Shown here: positions 22,493-31,211 of the stretch, one piece after another
Numbering within the stretch: the stretch's first letter is position 1
How the letters are laid out: the number at the start of each line of letters is the position of its first letter
Virus record (IMG/VR): IMGVR_UViG_3300020370_000020
Span: 1 to 32,458 of that record
From: a virus
Direction: 5' to 3' (one strand)
DNA length: 32,458 bases
Position numbers and translations under genes: made by a program
Notes under the pieces: model-generated
What the model saw: the letters and a program-made list of their open reading frames with translations, nothing else
Database searches by the model: none
Told to the model about the DNA's origin: nothing

Positions 22493-23722
22493 ATGCAAAA
22501 ATTCAAAGAGTTTTTGGTAGAAAACCAAGGCGCCAATAAGCATTTAGAACACATCGAAGATGAAATTTTGAACGATGGTTTTGATGGTCTTAGAAAATCT
22601 ATAACTTATTTGTTAACCATACAAAAGGCTTTAGAAGGTAATGCTACTAAAAAATTGACTATTACAACTAAATGGGATGGTGCTCCTGCAATTGTCGCAG
22701 GTATCGACCCAGTTAGTAAAAATTTTTTTGTAGCTACAAAGCATGGTGCATTTGGTAAAAAGCCAAAATTAAATTTTACTGATTCTGATATTGATGAGAA
22801 TCATCCTGCACAAGGTCTTAATGTGAAGATGAAAAGTGCATTAAAATATCTATCGAAGATAGGTATGGATGGTGTTTATCAGGGTGATTTATTGTATTCG
22901 GAACAGGGAGACAAAAAAATAGAAAATATTGATGATGAATCGATGGTAACTTTTTCGCCTAATACTATCACATATGCGGTGCCAATAAATTCAGAATTAG
23001 GCAAAAAAGTTAATTCGTCAAAAATAGGTATTGTTTGGCATACAAAATATAGTGGAAATGGACCTGTAAATGAGATGTCAGCAGGATATGAAATAAATTT
23101 AAATAACTTTGGACAAAGTTCAGATGTTTGGTATAGAGATGCAAATTATGAGATAATGGATGGTGTAATAAATTTTACAAAAGATGAAAAAAATAAATTT
23201 TCAACTTTAATGTCAGGAGCAGGTAAATTATTCAGAAGTTTAAATAAAAAAACTTTAAATGATATATCTGACACAGATGACCTAAATATTCAGATAAAGG
23301 CTTATACTAATTCTAAAGTTAGAGAAGGTCAAATTATAGGAAATCCTAGGGCACATGTAGTTGGTTTAATAGCATACTTAAAAAGAAAATTGAATGCTCA
23401 GGTAGAAAAATTAAAAACGGAAAAAGCTAGAAAAACCAAGCAAGAAAAGCATGATGAGTTTATTTCATTTTTTGTAAATAATAAAGTTGAATTAAGAAAA
23501 ATATTTGAGATGCAAAATATTTTAATAGCGGCTAAAACAATGTTGTTAAAAAAGTTACAAGAAATTAGTCAACAAGCAAAGACATTTATTACCACACCTG
23601 ACGGATTTAAAGTTACAAATCCTGAAGGTTTCGTTGCCGTTACCGCCGAAGGCGGTGCGGTTAAGCTTATTGACCGCTTAGAGTTTTCACGACAAAATTT
23701 TACATTGACCAAAAATTGGTAG
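22493..23722 (+). CDS. Nucleotidyltransferase/ligase-fold-like protein (DUF6267-like)
   Basis: A 409-residue protein with features of the covalent nucleotidyltransferase (DNA/RNA ligase) fold: KWDGAPAIV at 60-68 resembles the active-site KxDG motif I with Lys60 as nucleotide acceptor; GVYQGDLLY (127-135) resembles motif III; FSPNTITYAVP (154-164) IIIa; IGIVWHTKYSG (178-188) motif IV. The C-terminal half is helical and Lys-rich, ending AEGGAVKLIDRLEFSRQNF. Similar uncharacterised proteins occur in T4-like cyanophages, annotated only as conserved hypothetical. If active it may seal or adenylylate RNA or protein. Lack of a clear motif V is a caveat. A late-promoter-like box is upstream. Confidence 0.6.
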   Translation: MQKFKEFLVENQGANKHLEHIEDEILNDGFDGLRKSITYLLTIQKALEGNATKKLTITTKWDGAPAIVAGIDPVSKNFFVATKHGAFGKKPKLNFTDSDIDENHPAQGLNVKMKSALKYLSKIGMDGVYQGDLLYSEQGDKKIENIDDESMVTFSPNTITYAVPINSELGKKVNSSKIGIVWHTKYSGNGPVNEMSAGYEINLNNFGQSSDVWYRDANYEIMDGVINFTKDEKNKFSTLMSGAGKLFRSLNKKTLNDISDTDDLNIQIKAYTNSKVREGQIIGNPRAHVVGLIAYLKRKLNAQVEKLKTEKARKTKQEKHDEFISFFVNNKVELRKIFEMQNILIAAKTMLLKKLQEISQQAKTFITTPDGFKVTNPEGFVAVTAEGGAVKLIDRLEFSRQNFTLTKNW

Positions 23723-23734
23723 GAGTTTTAAAAA

Positions 23735-24199
23735 ATGCAGAATTCAGAAGAACAAGTTCTAGATAATCTTTCTCAAAAGTTATTAAGAATAAATTTAAAC
23801 GAAAATGTAGATACAAGACTAAAAAAATTAGCCTTGTCTGGTTTAATAGATGATGGTGATTACAGTAAATTTATGAGGCTGATGAAATTGTTAAACGAGG
23901 AGAAGCCAATTCCTCCAGATTTGAGAAAAATGGTTTCCAAACTTTTTGAGAAATTGGTTGGATATCTAACAAAGGATAAAGTTATATTGGCTAGTTTAAT
24001 AAGAAATATGAAAGATACTAAACGCAAAAAAGTTAGAGAAGATAATGAATATTTTCTTCAACAAAAAAATGCATTTCAACGCAAATATAAAGTTTTTGAC
24101 CATGAAGGAGAAAAATACTTTATAAATGAAGAAGAAAAAATGATTAAATTTGATGATGATGCGATTAATCAATTCATAGAAAGTAAGAGGAGTAAGTGA
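23735..24199 (+). CDS. Hypothetical protein, tandem paralogue A (154 aa)
   Basis: AGGAG about 9 nt upstream supports ATG 23735. The N-terminal 85 residues share a clear pattern with the next gene: EEQ at the start, RLKKLALSGLIDDGDYSKFMRLMKLL and a following amphipathic helix. The C-terminal region (YKVFDHEGEKYFINEEEKMIKFDDD) ends IxxFIxSK, again shared. The protein is helical and charged, without a known motif. The stop overlaps the next start (TGATG). Role unknown; its place among head/structural-type genes suggests virion assembly. Confidence 0.72.
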   Translation: MQNSEEQVLDNLSQKLLRINLNENVDTRLKKLALSGLIDDGDYSKFMRLMKLLNEEKPIPPDLRKMVSKLFEKLVGYLTKDKVILASLIRNMKDTKRKKVREDNEYFLQQKNAFQRKYKVFDHEGEKYFINEEEKMIKFDDDAINQFIESKRSK

Positions 24200-24651
24200 T
24201 GTTAAAAGAAGAACAAGCATTAGTCGATAGATTAGAAGAATCTATGATGGGAATTGCTCTTAGAGAAGGCGCCGATGACCGACTTAGAAGATTAGCAATG
24301 GGCGGATTGATTGAGAAAAGTGAATATTCAAAATTTGTTCGGCTTATGAAAAGTTTAAAATCGGAAGAAGACCTTTCACCAGAATTGAGAATTTTAATTG
24401 TCAGAATGCTCGATAAACTATTAGGACTTGTCATGGGAGATAGTCTAATTTATCAGAAGATATTGAAAAAGGTAAAAGGTGATAAAGCAGTAAGAGAGCA
24501 TAGAGAGAAAACTACTTTTGAATCTGTGCATACCATTGTTGAAAATGAGGGTAAAAAATTCTATGTCGATGAAAATAAAGAATTGAAACCTTATACCAAT
24601 AAGGCAATCAAAGATTTTATTTACGCAAACGAAATGTATGACCACTCATGA
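24199..24651 (+). CDS. Hypothetical protein, tandem paralogue B (150 aa)
   Basis: Paralogue of the preceding gene: EEQALVDRLEESMMGIALREG, then RLRRLAMGGLIEKSEYSKFVRLMKSL, parallel to copy A, and a shared KFYVDENKELKPY ending. ATG 24199 is preferred over GTG 24196 because GAGGAG at 24187-24192 is 6 nt away. It overlaps copy A's stop and its own stop overlaps the NMNAT-like gene. The pair looks like a diverged tandem duplication. Function unknown. Confidence 0.72.
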   Translation: MLKEEQALVDRLEESMMGIALREGADDRLRRLAMGGLIEKSEYSKFVRLMKSLKSEEDLSPELRILIVRMLDKLLGLVMGDSLIYQKILKKVKGDKAVREHREKTTFESVHTIVENEGKKFYVDENKELKPYTNKAIKDFIYANEMYDHS

Positions 24652-25844
24652 AATCATTACGTCATTTAATTTCAGAAGCAAAAAATGAAAATAAAACTGT
24701 CGTATTTACTTATGGCAGAATGAATCCTCCTACCATTGGTCATTTAAAGTTGGTGAAGAAAATGATAGGTGAGGCAAGAAGATATAAAGCCGACCCTTGG
24801 ATTTTTCTTTCACCGACTCAGAATGCCAAAAAAGACCCATTAAGTCCAAAACGTAAAATTTACTATGCGGAAAAATCTTTTGGTCCAAATGTTAATATAG
24901 ATATACAAGCAAATATTTTTAAAGTTTTAGTTGAACTTTACGAAAAAGGATATAAAAAAATTGTAATGATTGTCGGCAGTGATAGAATACCTGAATTTTC
25001 AAAAACAATACCAAAATACAATGGGGTTGAAGGAAAACCTCATGGTTTCTATAATTTTGAGAGTATTGATTTTCAAAGTGCAGGCGAAAGAGACCCAGAT
25101 GCAGAAGGTGCGGCAGGTATGTCAGCATCAAAATTAAGAGGTTTTGCAGTTGCAGGTGATTATGACAACTTTAAAAAAGGTAATAATTTAAATGATAGAG
25201 ACTCGAAATCATTATATAACGAAATAAGAAAAGCTCTAAAGGTAGAGACTATGAGAGAAGACCATAAAGACGAACCTAAAGTTTATACAAGAACTTTTAA
25301 GGATAATAATTTAGTCATTACTGATTTTATGTTAGAATCTTTGAAAAATAAGTCTGAAAAATCAGGTATACCCACAAAGGTTTTAAAAGAAGTGCATCTT
25401 AGAGCATTGAAATCTTGGAGAAAAGGTCATAAGGCAGGAGTTTCTTCCGACCAGTTTGCGGAATCGAGAGTTAACTCATTTATAGCAGGCGGAAAATCAA
25501 GAACAGAATCTAATAAAGATTTGTGGGAATCAGTTAATACTTCACAAAGAGTACGAAAAGAAGAGAAAGATATTGATAAATCTTTTGAAATGTGGAACTC
25601 TTTAAATGAGGTAGATAGTCGCTTAGATAGTCCAATGGGAACGGCTATAGTAAAAGGTAAAAGCCCTGCTCAGGCTGAAATGGATGCCAAAAGAAAATTT
25701 ACAAGACCTGAAGATAGAAAAAAAATAAAAGCTAAAGTTGCAACGCCTCTAGAGAAAAGATATTTGCAAGATATGCCTGGTGATGAAAAACAAGAAGAAA
25801 ACAAATCAACTTTTAGAAGAATGATGAAAAACATCAAGGGATAA
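24648..25844 (+). CDS. NMNAT/cytidylyltransferase-like nucleotidyltransferase with C-terminal extension
   Basis: A 398-residue protein. Residues 17-200 form a nucleotidylyl transferase domain: VVFTYGRMNPPTIGHLKLV with TIGH (29-32) as the (H/T)xGH motif, VMIVGSDRIPEF as the strand before the second half, and AGMSASKLRGF as the ISxTxxR-type motif. The best fit is nicotinamide-mononucleotide or related adenylyl/cytidylyltransferases, often annotated cytitidyltransferase in cyanophages. The C-terminal half has RALKSWRKGHKAGVSSDQFAESRVNSFIAGG, a module seen in marine phage proteins, then a basic low-complexity tail. It may salvage NAD or modify a ligand. Start overlaps the previous stop; the next ATG is 3 nt after its stop. 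Confidence 0.75.
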   Translation: MKSLRHLISEAKNENKTVVFTYGRMNPPTIGHLKLVKKMIGEARRYKADPWIFLSPTQNAKKDPLSPKRKIYYAEKSFGPNVNIDIQANIFKVLVELYEKGYKKIVMIVGSDRIPEFSKTIPKYNGVEGKPHGFYNFESIDFQSAGERDPDAEGAAGMSASKLRGFAVAGDYDNFKKGNNLNDRDSKSLYNEIRKALKVETMREDHKDEPKVYTRTFKDNNLVITDFMLESLKNKSEKSGIPTKVLKEVHLRALKSWRKGHKAGVSSDQFAESRVNSFIAGGKSRTESNKDLWESVNTSQRVRKEEKDIDKSFEMWNSLNEVDSRLDSPMGTAIVKGKSPAQAEMDAKRKFTRPEDRKKIKAKVATPLEKRYLQDMPGDEKQEENKSTFRRMMKNIKG

Positions 25845-25846
25845 AA

Positions 25847-28800
25847 ATGGCAGACGAAAAGAAAAAAATTTTTACACCTGACAACAATAAACCTAAGAAA
25901 AAACCAGCACCAAAACAACCTCCTATCGAACAACCTGATGGATTTACTCCAGCAAACCAGGAACCTGAAAAACAGCCTGCCGAGCCTGAAGCACAACAAC
26001 CTGCTCCTCCAGACCCACGAGAAATCATTCGACAAAAACAAAAAGATATTAAAAAAGGTCTCAAAGGAATGAAAAAAAGTTTAGAGATTAAACTTTCAGG
26101 TAAAAAAGATGATGTTAAAATTTCTAAACCTAACAAAGAAGCACCTGTTTCTGAAAAGAAAAATATAAAAGAATTAGATGCTTCTACGTATCATAGTGCT
26201 AGTGCTAAGATGTCAGATAGTGACAAACCTAATAAGAGTGACCGTGCATTAGAACTACGATTAAAGGGTAATAGAAAAGACAGAAAAGATTTAGAGAAAT
26301 CTTGGAAAAAAGGTTTTGCTAGAGGTAAGTCATACTCTCAAATGACAAAACAAGGGGGTTTGAGTTACAGAGAAGAGACAGAAATACAAGAGAAAGCAGT
26401 ATCAAAACAACAACAAAAATTCTTTGGTCTTGTCAGAGCAATACAAAAAGGTGAAGCAAGCGGTTCGCCAGAAGCTGAGAAGGCCGCAAAAGACATGAGT
26501 AAAAAAGATGTCAAAGATTATGCGAGTACTAAACATAAAGGTTTACCTAAAAAAGTACAGAGCGAAAGTGAACTAAACAAAAGAATTAAAGAGTTAAAAA
26601 ATAAACCAGTTAAAGAAGAGTTGCCGCCACATCTTGCCAAACATTTTGACAAAAAAGGTAATGCTATCAAAGGTGATTGGAAAGATGGTAAATGGAAGGC
26701 AAACAAAAAACAACCTGATTTTAAAATCAAAGACGTAACACCTAAAGGCTACGGTCCTGCTGATGAGGCATGTTGGACTAACTACAAACAAGTAGGACTT
26801 AAAAAGAAAGGAAAGAAAATGGTTCCTAACTGCGTACCCGAAGAAACTAACGAAGATGTGAATGTCGCATCAAGCGTTTTTAATAAAGCAAAATTTGTTA
26901 GAAGTTTTAAAGAAATGTCGGCTGATAAGGCATACAAGGCTATGGACAAAGCGGATAAACAAAGTAGAGGTGAGATGTCCGTGATAGACCCAAAGAAAGC
27001 AGTAAAAAGAAGATTGCAAGCAAAAAAGTTTGCTGATTATTCTATTAAGAAAACTCTTAATAAGGAAGAATTTAATGCCGTGTATGAAGAGGCTTTAAAA
27101 GAAAACAAAATGTATGATACACATGAAGAAGCACTACAAGAAAATATGCATAGGAATTTACAAACTTTCGGAAAAGAATTAAAAGCCTATTCTGACAAGA
27201 GTGGTGGAATAGACAAAAAATATTTTAACAAAATTGCACAAACTGCTTTAGACGGTAAAATGCCTGCGAAATCTGATGTCGATGGTGACACGGACCCTAG
27301 AGATTTTGTGTTAGGTATGATGCAAAGAATTTTAGGAAAACCAGTCATGAAAAACTATAAGGGTATTTCGCCTGCATTCGAAGATAATCACAAAGAAGTC
27401 GAAAAACGTGTGAAGATGTTTAAGAGACTTAGGGATAAGAAAGCATCTCAAGGTTATCAGAAAACCGACCTAGCAAATGAGGGAATCATTAAGAAAGATT
27501 GGAAACCAGGAACTTATCACGTAAAAGATGCAGATGGCAAAATACATGGTACGTATAAATCTGGAAAACATGCTTCTAAAGCAATGCATAAACTCATGGA
27601 TAAAGGTGCTCATAAAGAATTAGAAGTATCGAGAGCTGATGAGGCATATGACCAAGACCATGCTGATTTTTATGCTGGCAAAGACCCAAAAAAGAAAAAA
27701 ATGATTGTGCCTCCTAAAGACCCAAAATACAAACATGGTACTGGAATAGATGGTCAAAAAGGAAATACAGGTACAAATGAAGAAGCATATGATGTTAAGA
27801 CCGCAAAAACAAAGTATGGTAAAATTACTGTAAAGAGTTTTGACAGTCACGATGATGCAAAATCACATCTTGCTTCAATGAATAAGAAAGGTCATAAGGG
27901 TATTATTTCCCAGGGCGGAAAACCAGTCAAAGAAGAAAAAGGTTTTAAAATTCGTGACAAAAATAGAGGTCATGGAGAAGACAAAGTTTACAAAACTCGT
28001 AAAGATGCAGAAAAGGCCGCAAAATTTAAGGCGGCAATGACAGGTGGTAATTACGAGGTGCATGAAGGTGATATGAAAGTACCATCTTATGCTAATAGAA
28101 AAACTGCTCAAGCCGAAAAAAAGGCAAGAGAAGAAGCACAAAGAAAAAGAGCCGGATTAGATGAGGCAAAAAAATCCGATTACGAACTCTATCATAAAGA
28201 TTTCTCCTCTGCTATGCAACATGCATATGAAGTTGCAAAGAAGAGAGGATATATAGTCGATAAAGATGATATCGACAACAAAGTGGCAACAGGTCCTAGA
28301 AAACCTTCTAGTGGTAAAACAAATCGTTATATTCTAGGAACAGACAAAAAACAAAATTTACATGTTCAGGTCGCAAACCTAGACAATAAACGTTACGAAC
28401 TCAATATGTACATTGAAGATGTACAACAGGAAGATATGGTACCAGTAAACAAAAATGAAGTCAAAAAGAAGTTCAGAGACCGCACAAACAAAGACATTGA
28501 TAGAGACGGTGATGTAGATTCTTCGGATAAATATTTACATAAAAGAAGAAAGGCAATCTCTAAGGCTATGGCAAAAGAACACCACGAAAAAGATGCAAAC
28601 GGTGAGCCAATACCTCATGATGATGCAGAAGGAAACGATATTAATGAAGTTGAATCCGCATATGCAAAGCAAATTGCAGACTATAAAAAAAGAGGCGGTA
28701 CAGTTAAAACGCATACCGGTCCTGACATGAAAAAAGTTAAAAGAGCAACTGCAGGTTTTAAGAAAAAACTTGCAAAGACAAATAAAATTGTTGCTCAAGA

Positions 28801-29875
28801 ACTTGAAAGAGAAAGGGCAGAAAAAGAAGCCAATAGAGCAAGTAATCAAGAAGAATCATATACAACTGGTTCGAGCGATACTGATGTATTGAGTGCTTTG
28901 AAACTTCTATCTGAAAAGGGTAAAAACCAAGAGATTAAAGAATTTGCTAATGATACAATCAAAGAATATTCTACACAAAAAACTTTTAGTGAAGAGAATA
29001 TTAAGAGATTGAACTATTATGTAAATAATAATCCATACGAAACTGGTGACCAATCTAAGATGACTAATAAACTTTATTTGATGCATCAAGCAAAAATTTC
29101 AAACAAATTAAAAGGCGAAGAAAGAGAATTGAAAATCTCTGAACTTGAAAAACTCGCAGAGCAAATGGGTTTCACTCAAGCACAATATAAGAAAATTTTT
29201 AATAAGCAAGGCTTGTATGAAACAAAAGGTTTGAATAAACTTAATAAAGTTATGAGTCAAAGAAAAGTTGAAGAGGAATATGGTGCAGGAGAAGAAGGTA
29301 CCGATAAACTAGTTAAAAAGTACAAGAAAGATACACCTGGACAAGGTGATGGCATCAAAGAAGCAACAGGTCACACTGCATATGACGGTAGAGACCCATA
29401 TAGACTTTTTGAAAAAATGTTTCACTTTTTTGTCGGTTCTTCGATAAAAGACATATCGGATGTTACGGCTTCGGTTCTTGACAATTATCACAATGCTATT
29501 AAGTTAGAGGATAACAGAACGGGTGCTTTTGGAATCGTAAAATTAGATGATGCAAAACAATTTTATAACAATCATGAAATGGACATGGAAGAGTTTGTTT
29601 CAATGGTTAAAGATTTAGGAGTGACTATGATTGATGACCCTGATACTGATGATACAGTTATTGGTCACATAAAGACAAAGGCGTTTCAAGCACAGGTGAA
29701 TGAAGAAGCTGAAACTGAAATTGACGAAAAAGAAAAACTTGATTCGAATAATGAAACATCAAGTGAAATTGACCCTGCAATGAAAAAATATTCTGATTTT
29801 ATTTCTTTTTCAACAAATTATGAAAAAAACGGTTTTTACACAAATCATTTTTCAGAATTAAAAAATAAGGAGTAA
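25847..29875 (+). CDS. 1342-residue lysine-rich modular protein (putative virion-associated)
   Basis: A very large, Lys/Glu/Asp-rich protein built as a string of small modules joined by acidic linkers. Visible modules: Pro-rich N-terminus (1-65); AVSKQQQKFFGLVRAIQKG (about 184-238, DUF3008-like); HLAKHFDKKGN to VPNCVPEE with CWTNYKQVG (about 258-330); KKDWKPGTYHVKDADGK (about 546-600); YGKITVKSFDSHDDAKSHLA (about 655-690); DKVYKTRKDAEKAAKFK (about 711-740); DYELYHKDFSSAMQHAYEVA to YELNMYIED (about 775-857); DIDRDGDVDSSDKY, an EF-hand/dockerin-like loop (about 880); and C-terminal helices. No catalytic site is seen. Modules recur in separate small proteins of marine myophages. A packaged internal-head or scaffold-like role is inferred from size, charge and neighbours only. 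Confidence 0.75.
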   Translation: MADEKKKIFTPDNNKPKKKPAPKQPPIEQPDGFTPANQEPEKQPAEPEAQQPAPPDPREIIRQKQKDIKKGLKGMKKSLEIKLSGKKDDVKISKPNKEAPVSEKKNIKELDASTYHSASAKMSDSDKPNKSDRALELRLKGNRKDRKDLEKSWKKGFARGKSYSQMTKQGGLSYREETEIQEKAVSKQQQKFFGLVRAIQKGEASGSPEAEKAAKDMSKKDVKDYASTKHKGLPKKVQSESELNKRIKELKNKPVKEELPPHLAKHFDKKGNAIKGDWKDGKWKANKKQPDFKIKDVTPKGYGPADEACWTNYKQVGLKKKGKKMVPNCVPEETNEDVNVASSVFNKAKFVRSFKEMSADKAYKAMDKADKQSRGEMSVIDPKKAVKRRLQAKKFADYSIKKTLNKEEFNAVYEEALKENKMYDTHEEALQENMHRNLQTFGKELKAYSDKSGGIDKKYFNKIAQTALDGKMPAKSDVDGDTDPRDFVLGMMQRILGKPVMKNYKGISPAFEDNHKEVEKRVKMFKRLRDKKASQGYQKTDLANEGIIKKDWKPGTYHVKDADGKIHGTYKSGKHASKAMHKLMDKGAHKELEVSRADEAYDQDHADFYAGKDPKKKKMIVPPKDPKYKHGTGIDGQKGNTGTNEEAYDVKTAKTKYGKITVKSFDSHDDAKSHLASMNKKGHKGIISQGGKPVKEEKGFKIRDKNRGHGEDKVYKTRKDAEKAAKFKAAMTGGNYEVHEGDMKVPSYANRKTAQAEKKAREEAQRKRAGLDEAKKSDYELYHKDFSSAMQHAYEVAKKRGYIVDKDDIDNKVATGPRKPSSGKTNRYILGTDKKQNLHVQVANLDNKRYELNMYIEDVQQEDMVPVNKNEVKKKFRDRTNKDIDRDGDVDSSDKYLHKRRKAISKAMAKEHHEKDANGEPIPHDDAEGNDINEVESAYAKQIADYKKRGGTVKTHTGPDMKKVKRATAGFKKKLAKTNKIVAQELERERAEKEANRASNQEESYTTGSSDTDVLSALKLLSEKGKNQEIKEFANDTIKEYSTQKTFSEENIKRLNYYVNNNPYETGDQSKMTNKLYLMHQAKISNKLKGEERELKISELEKLAEQMGFTQAQYKKIFNKQGLYETKGLNKLNKVMSQRKVEEEYGAGEEGTDKLVKKYKKDTPGQGDGIKEATGHTAYDGRDPYRLFEKMFHFFVGSSIKDISDVTASVLDNYHNAIKLEDNRTGAFGIVKLDDAKQFYNNHEMDMEEFVSMVKDLGVTMIDDPDTDDTVIGHIKTKAFQAQVNEEAETEIDEKEKLDSNNETSSEIDPAMKKYSDFISFSTNYEKNGFYTNHFSELKNKE

Positions 29876-29876
29876 A

Positions 29877-30044
29877 ATGGCTGAAAAAAAGGAAAAGGCA
29901 GAAAAAGCTGCCCCTAAAAAGAAGGCGACTAAAGAAAAGGCGCCTGCAGTAAAAAAGAAGTCATCGGTAGATGAATCAGTTTGGAAATCAAAAGGATTTC
30001 ATAGTGAAGAAGCATATGAAAAGTTTCTTGCGAAAGGATTTTAA
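29877..30044 (+). CDS. Small Lys/Ala-rich protein (55 aa)
   Basis: ATG 29877 begins one base after the preceding stop (29873-29875), with AAGGAG at 29867-29872. The first 28 residues are Lys/Ala/Glu-rich and resemble histone H1-like tails, and the rest (VDESVWKSKGFHSEEAYEKFLAKGF) is a small helical unit. Basic tails of this kind bind DNA, so it may be a packaged or DNA-associated protein, but no homologue is recognised with certainty. Confidence 0.65.
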   Translation: MAEKKEKAEKAAPKKKATKEKAPAVKKKSSVDESVWKSKGFHSEEAYEKFLAKGF

Positions 30045-30072
30045 TATATTTTAACCTATAATATGGAGTGTG

Positions 30073-30318
30073 ATGAGTAAAACTAAAAATCCTAAATTAA
30101 TGATAAATGAAGAAAAAGAAAATTTCTCATTATCATTGTTTACTAAACAAGATGAATTAAAAAGTTTATATAATTCTTCTATGACTAAAATGAAAGAGAT
30201 TGAAAGTAGAAGAAACCAACTAAATAAAGAAGAAGAATCTTTACAATTTGAGCTATCAGGATTGCATGGTGCTTTAAAAGTAATAGATGAATTAATAGAA
30301 GAAGCAAAGATTCAATAA
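30073..30318 (+). CDS. Small coiled-coil protein (81 aa)
   Basis: ATG 30073 is chosen over GTG 30070 because GGAG at 30065-30068 gives 4-nt spacing. From about residue 24 the protein is one long heptad-patterned helix (SLYNSSMTKMKEIESRRNQL onward), highly charged, with no other motif. Probably an oligomeric structural or assembly factor; not assignable to a T4 gene from sequence. Confidence 0.68.
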   Translation: MSKTKNPKLMINEEKENFSLSLFTKQDELKSLYNSSMTKMKEIESRRNQLNKEEESLQFELSGLHGALKVIDELIEEAKIQ

Positions 30319-30424
30319 GACTCTGGACGTATAAGACATCCCTCTTATACCTCCTTTACATTATGAACAGTCTTGGCTGAGTCCCAGCAAAACTTCAGTC
30401 TAATAATAAAAAGGAGTTCAAACA
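30319..30424 (+). other. Structured 106-nt intergenic leader before the structural genes
   Basis: Holds a perfect 8-bp hairpin GTATAAGA/TCTTATAC (30329-30336/30343-30350, six-base loop), a second stem GCTG/CAGC (30376-30379/30385-30388), and GACTC (30319-30323) that can pair with GAGTC (30379-30383), an alternative to the second stem. The ribosome binding site AAGGAG lies at the end. No T-run follows the first hairpin, so it is not a typical terminator. I see no clear promoter in it. Confidence 0.45.
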
Positions 30425-31192
30425 ATGGCTGACAAAAAAATGACAGAATTACAGGACCTTGGTACGGGTATTGCGGCAGGAGATATTCTTCATGTCGTTG
30501 ATGACCCAACCGGTGCACCTGTAAATAAACAAATTTCTGTAGAAAATTTCGTAGGAAATTTAAATAAAACTGTTGGTGCCACTGAAGGTGCCTCAGGAAA
30601 ATCTGGTGTAAAAACTACGTTAACAACTGGTGCTTTAGCTACTCCAGCATATGGAGAACTTACACCATTAGAAACAACTTTAACCGCATCTGCGGCCGCT
30701 GAACATACCAATGTTTATGGTGCTAAATTTACGGCTAAAATGAGTTCTGCTTCATCAAATCTTACTTTAGCAACAGGTGAGGCGGCAGGAGTTAAAGCTG
30801 AATTAGACCTTACTGATGGTATTGTAAATGTAGGCGGTAAAACATATGGGTTGATTGTTAAACTCAATGACTCAAATAAAGCTACAACTGCAAGGGCAAT
30901 GACTCCATCTGCTATGATTAAGTTGAGTGATGATACTTTTGATGCTATTACCAGTTCTCCAGAAGCATCTGATGCTCATACTGCTACTGTTCAGCATTTA
31001 GCTGACTTAGGAAATGTTCATATGACAACTAATTCTGCTTATTGGACTGCTTCCGATAAAGGAATGGTTTTCAAGAGTGCAAATACAGTTACTACCACAG
31101 AAATTGCAAGTGGAACTCATAAAATTAGAGTTAAAGTCAATGGCTCAGATATGTTTTTATTGGCAGTAGCTAATGGACATAGTACTTTCTAA
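30425..31192 (+). CDS. Virion structural protein (tail-fibre-type N-terminus), 255 aa
   Basis: The N-terminus MADKKMTELQDLGTGIAAGD followed by DILHVVDDPTGAPVNKQISVENF is a widespread adaptor-like start of marine-phage fibre and structural proteins. The body is Thr/Ala/Ser-rich with repeated short beta strands and ends in NGSDMFLLAVANG, typical of trimeric fibre or decoration proteins. No enzyme motif. AAGGAG lies 8-10 nt upstream. The next gene shares the N-terminal 45 residues, so both may attach to the same virion site. Confidence 0.7.
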   Translation: MADKKMTELQDLGTGIAAGDILHVVDDPTGAPVNKQISVENFVGNLNKTVGATEGASGKSGVKTTLTTGALATPAYGELTPLETTLTASAAAEHTNVYGAKFTAKMSSASSNLTLATGEAAGVKAELDLTDGIVNVGGKTYGLIVKLNDSNKATTARAMTPSAMIKLSDDTFDAITSSPEASDAHTATVQHLADLGNVHMTTNSAYWTASDKGMVFKSANTVTTTEIASGTHKIRVKVNGSDMFLLAVANGHSTF

Positions 31193-31211
31193 TTTTTTCT
31201 GGTAATCATAA

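Noticed and set aside
23644-23662. GC-rich hairpin ACCGCC/GGCGGT near the end of the ligase-like gene
   Set aside because: It is explained by codons of a conserved-looking TAEGGAVKL segment, and there is no T-run or gene boundary.
25670-26136. Minus-strand ORFs of 100-123 codons
   Set aside because: They are antisense to Lys- and Pro-rich coding sequence, giving Phe/Leu/Cys-rich products with no ribosome binding sites; no minus-strand gene is supported anywhere in the window.
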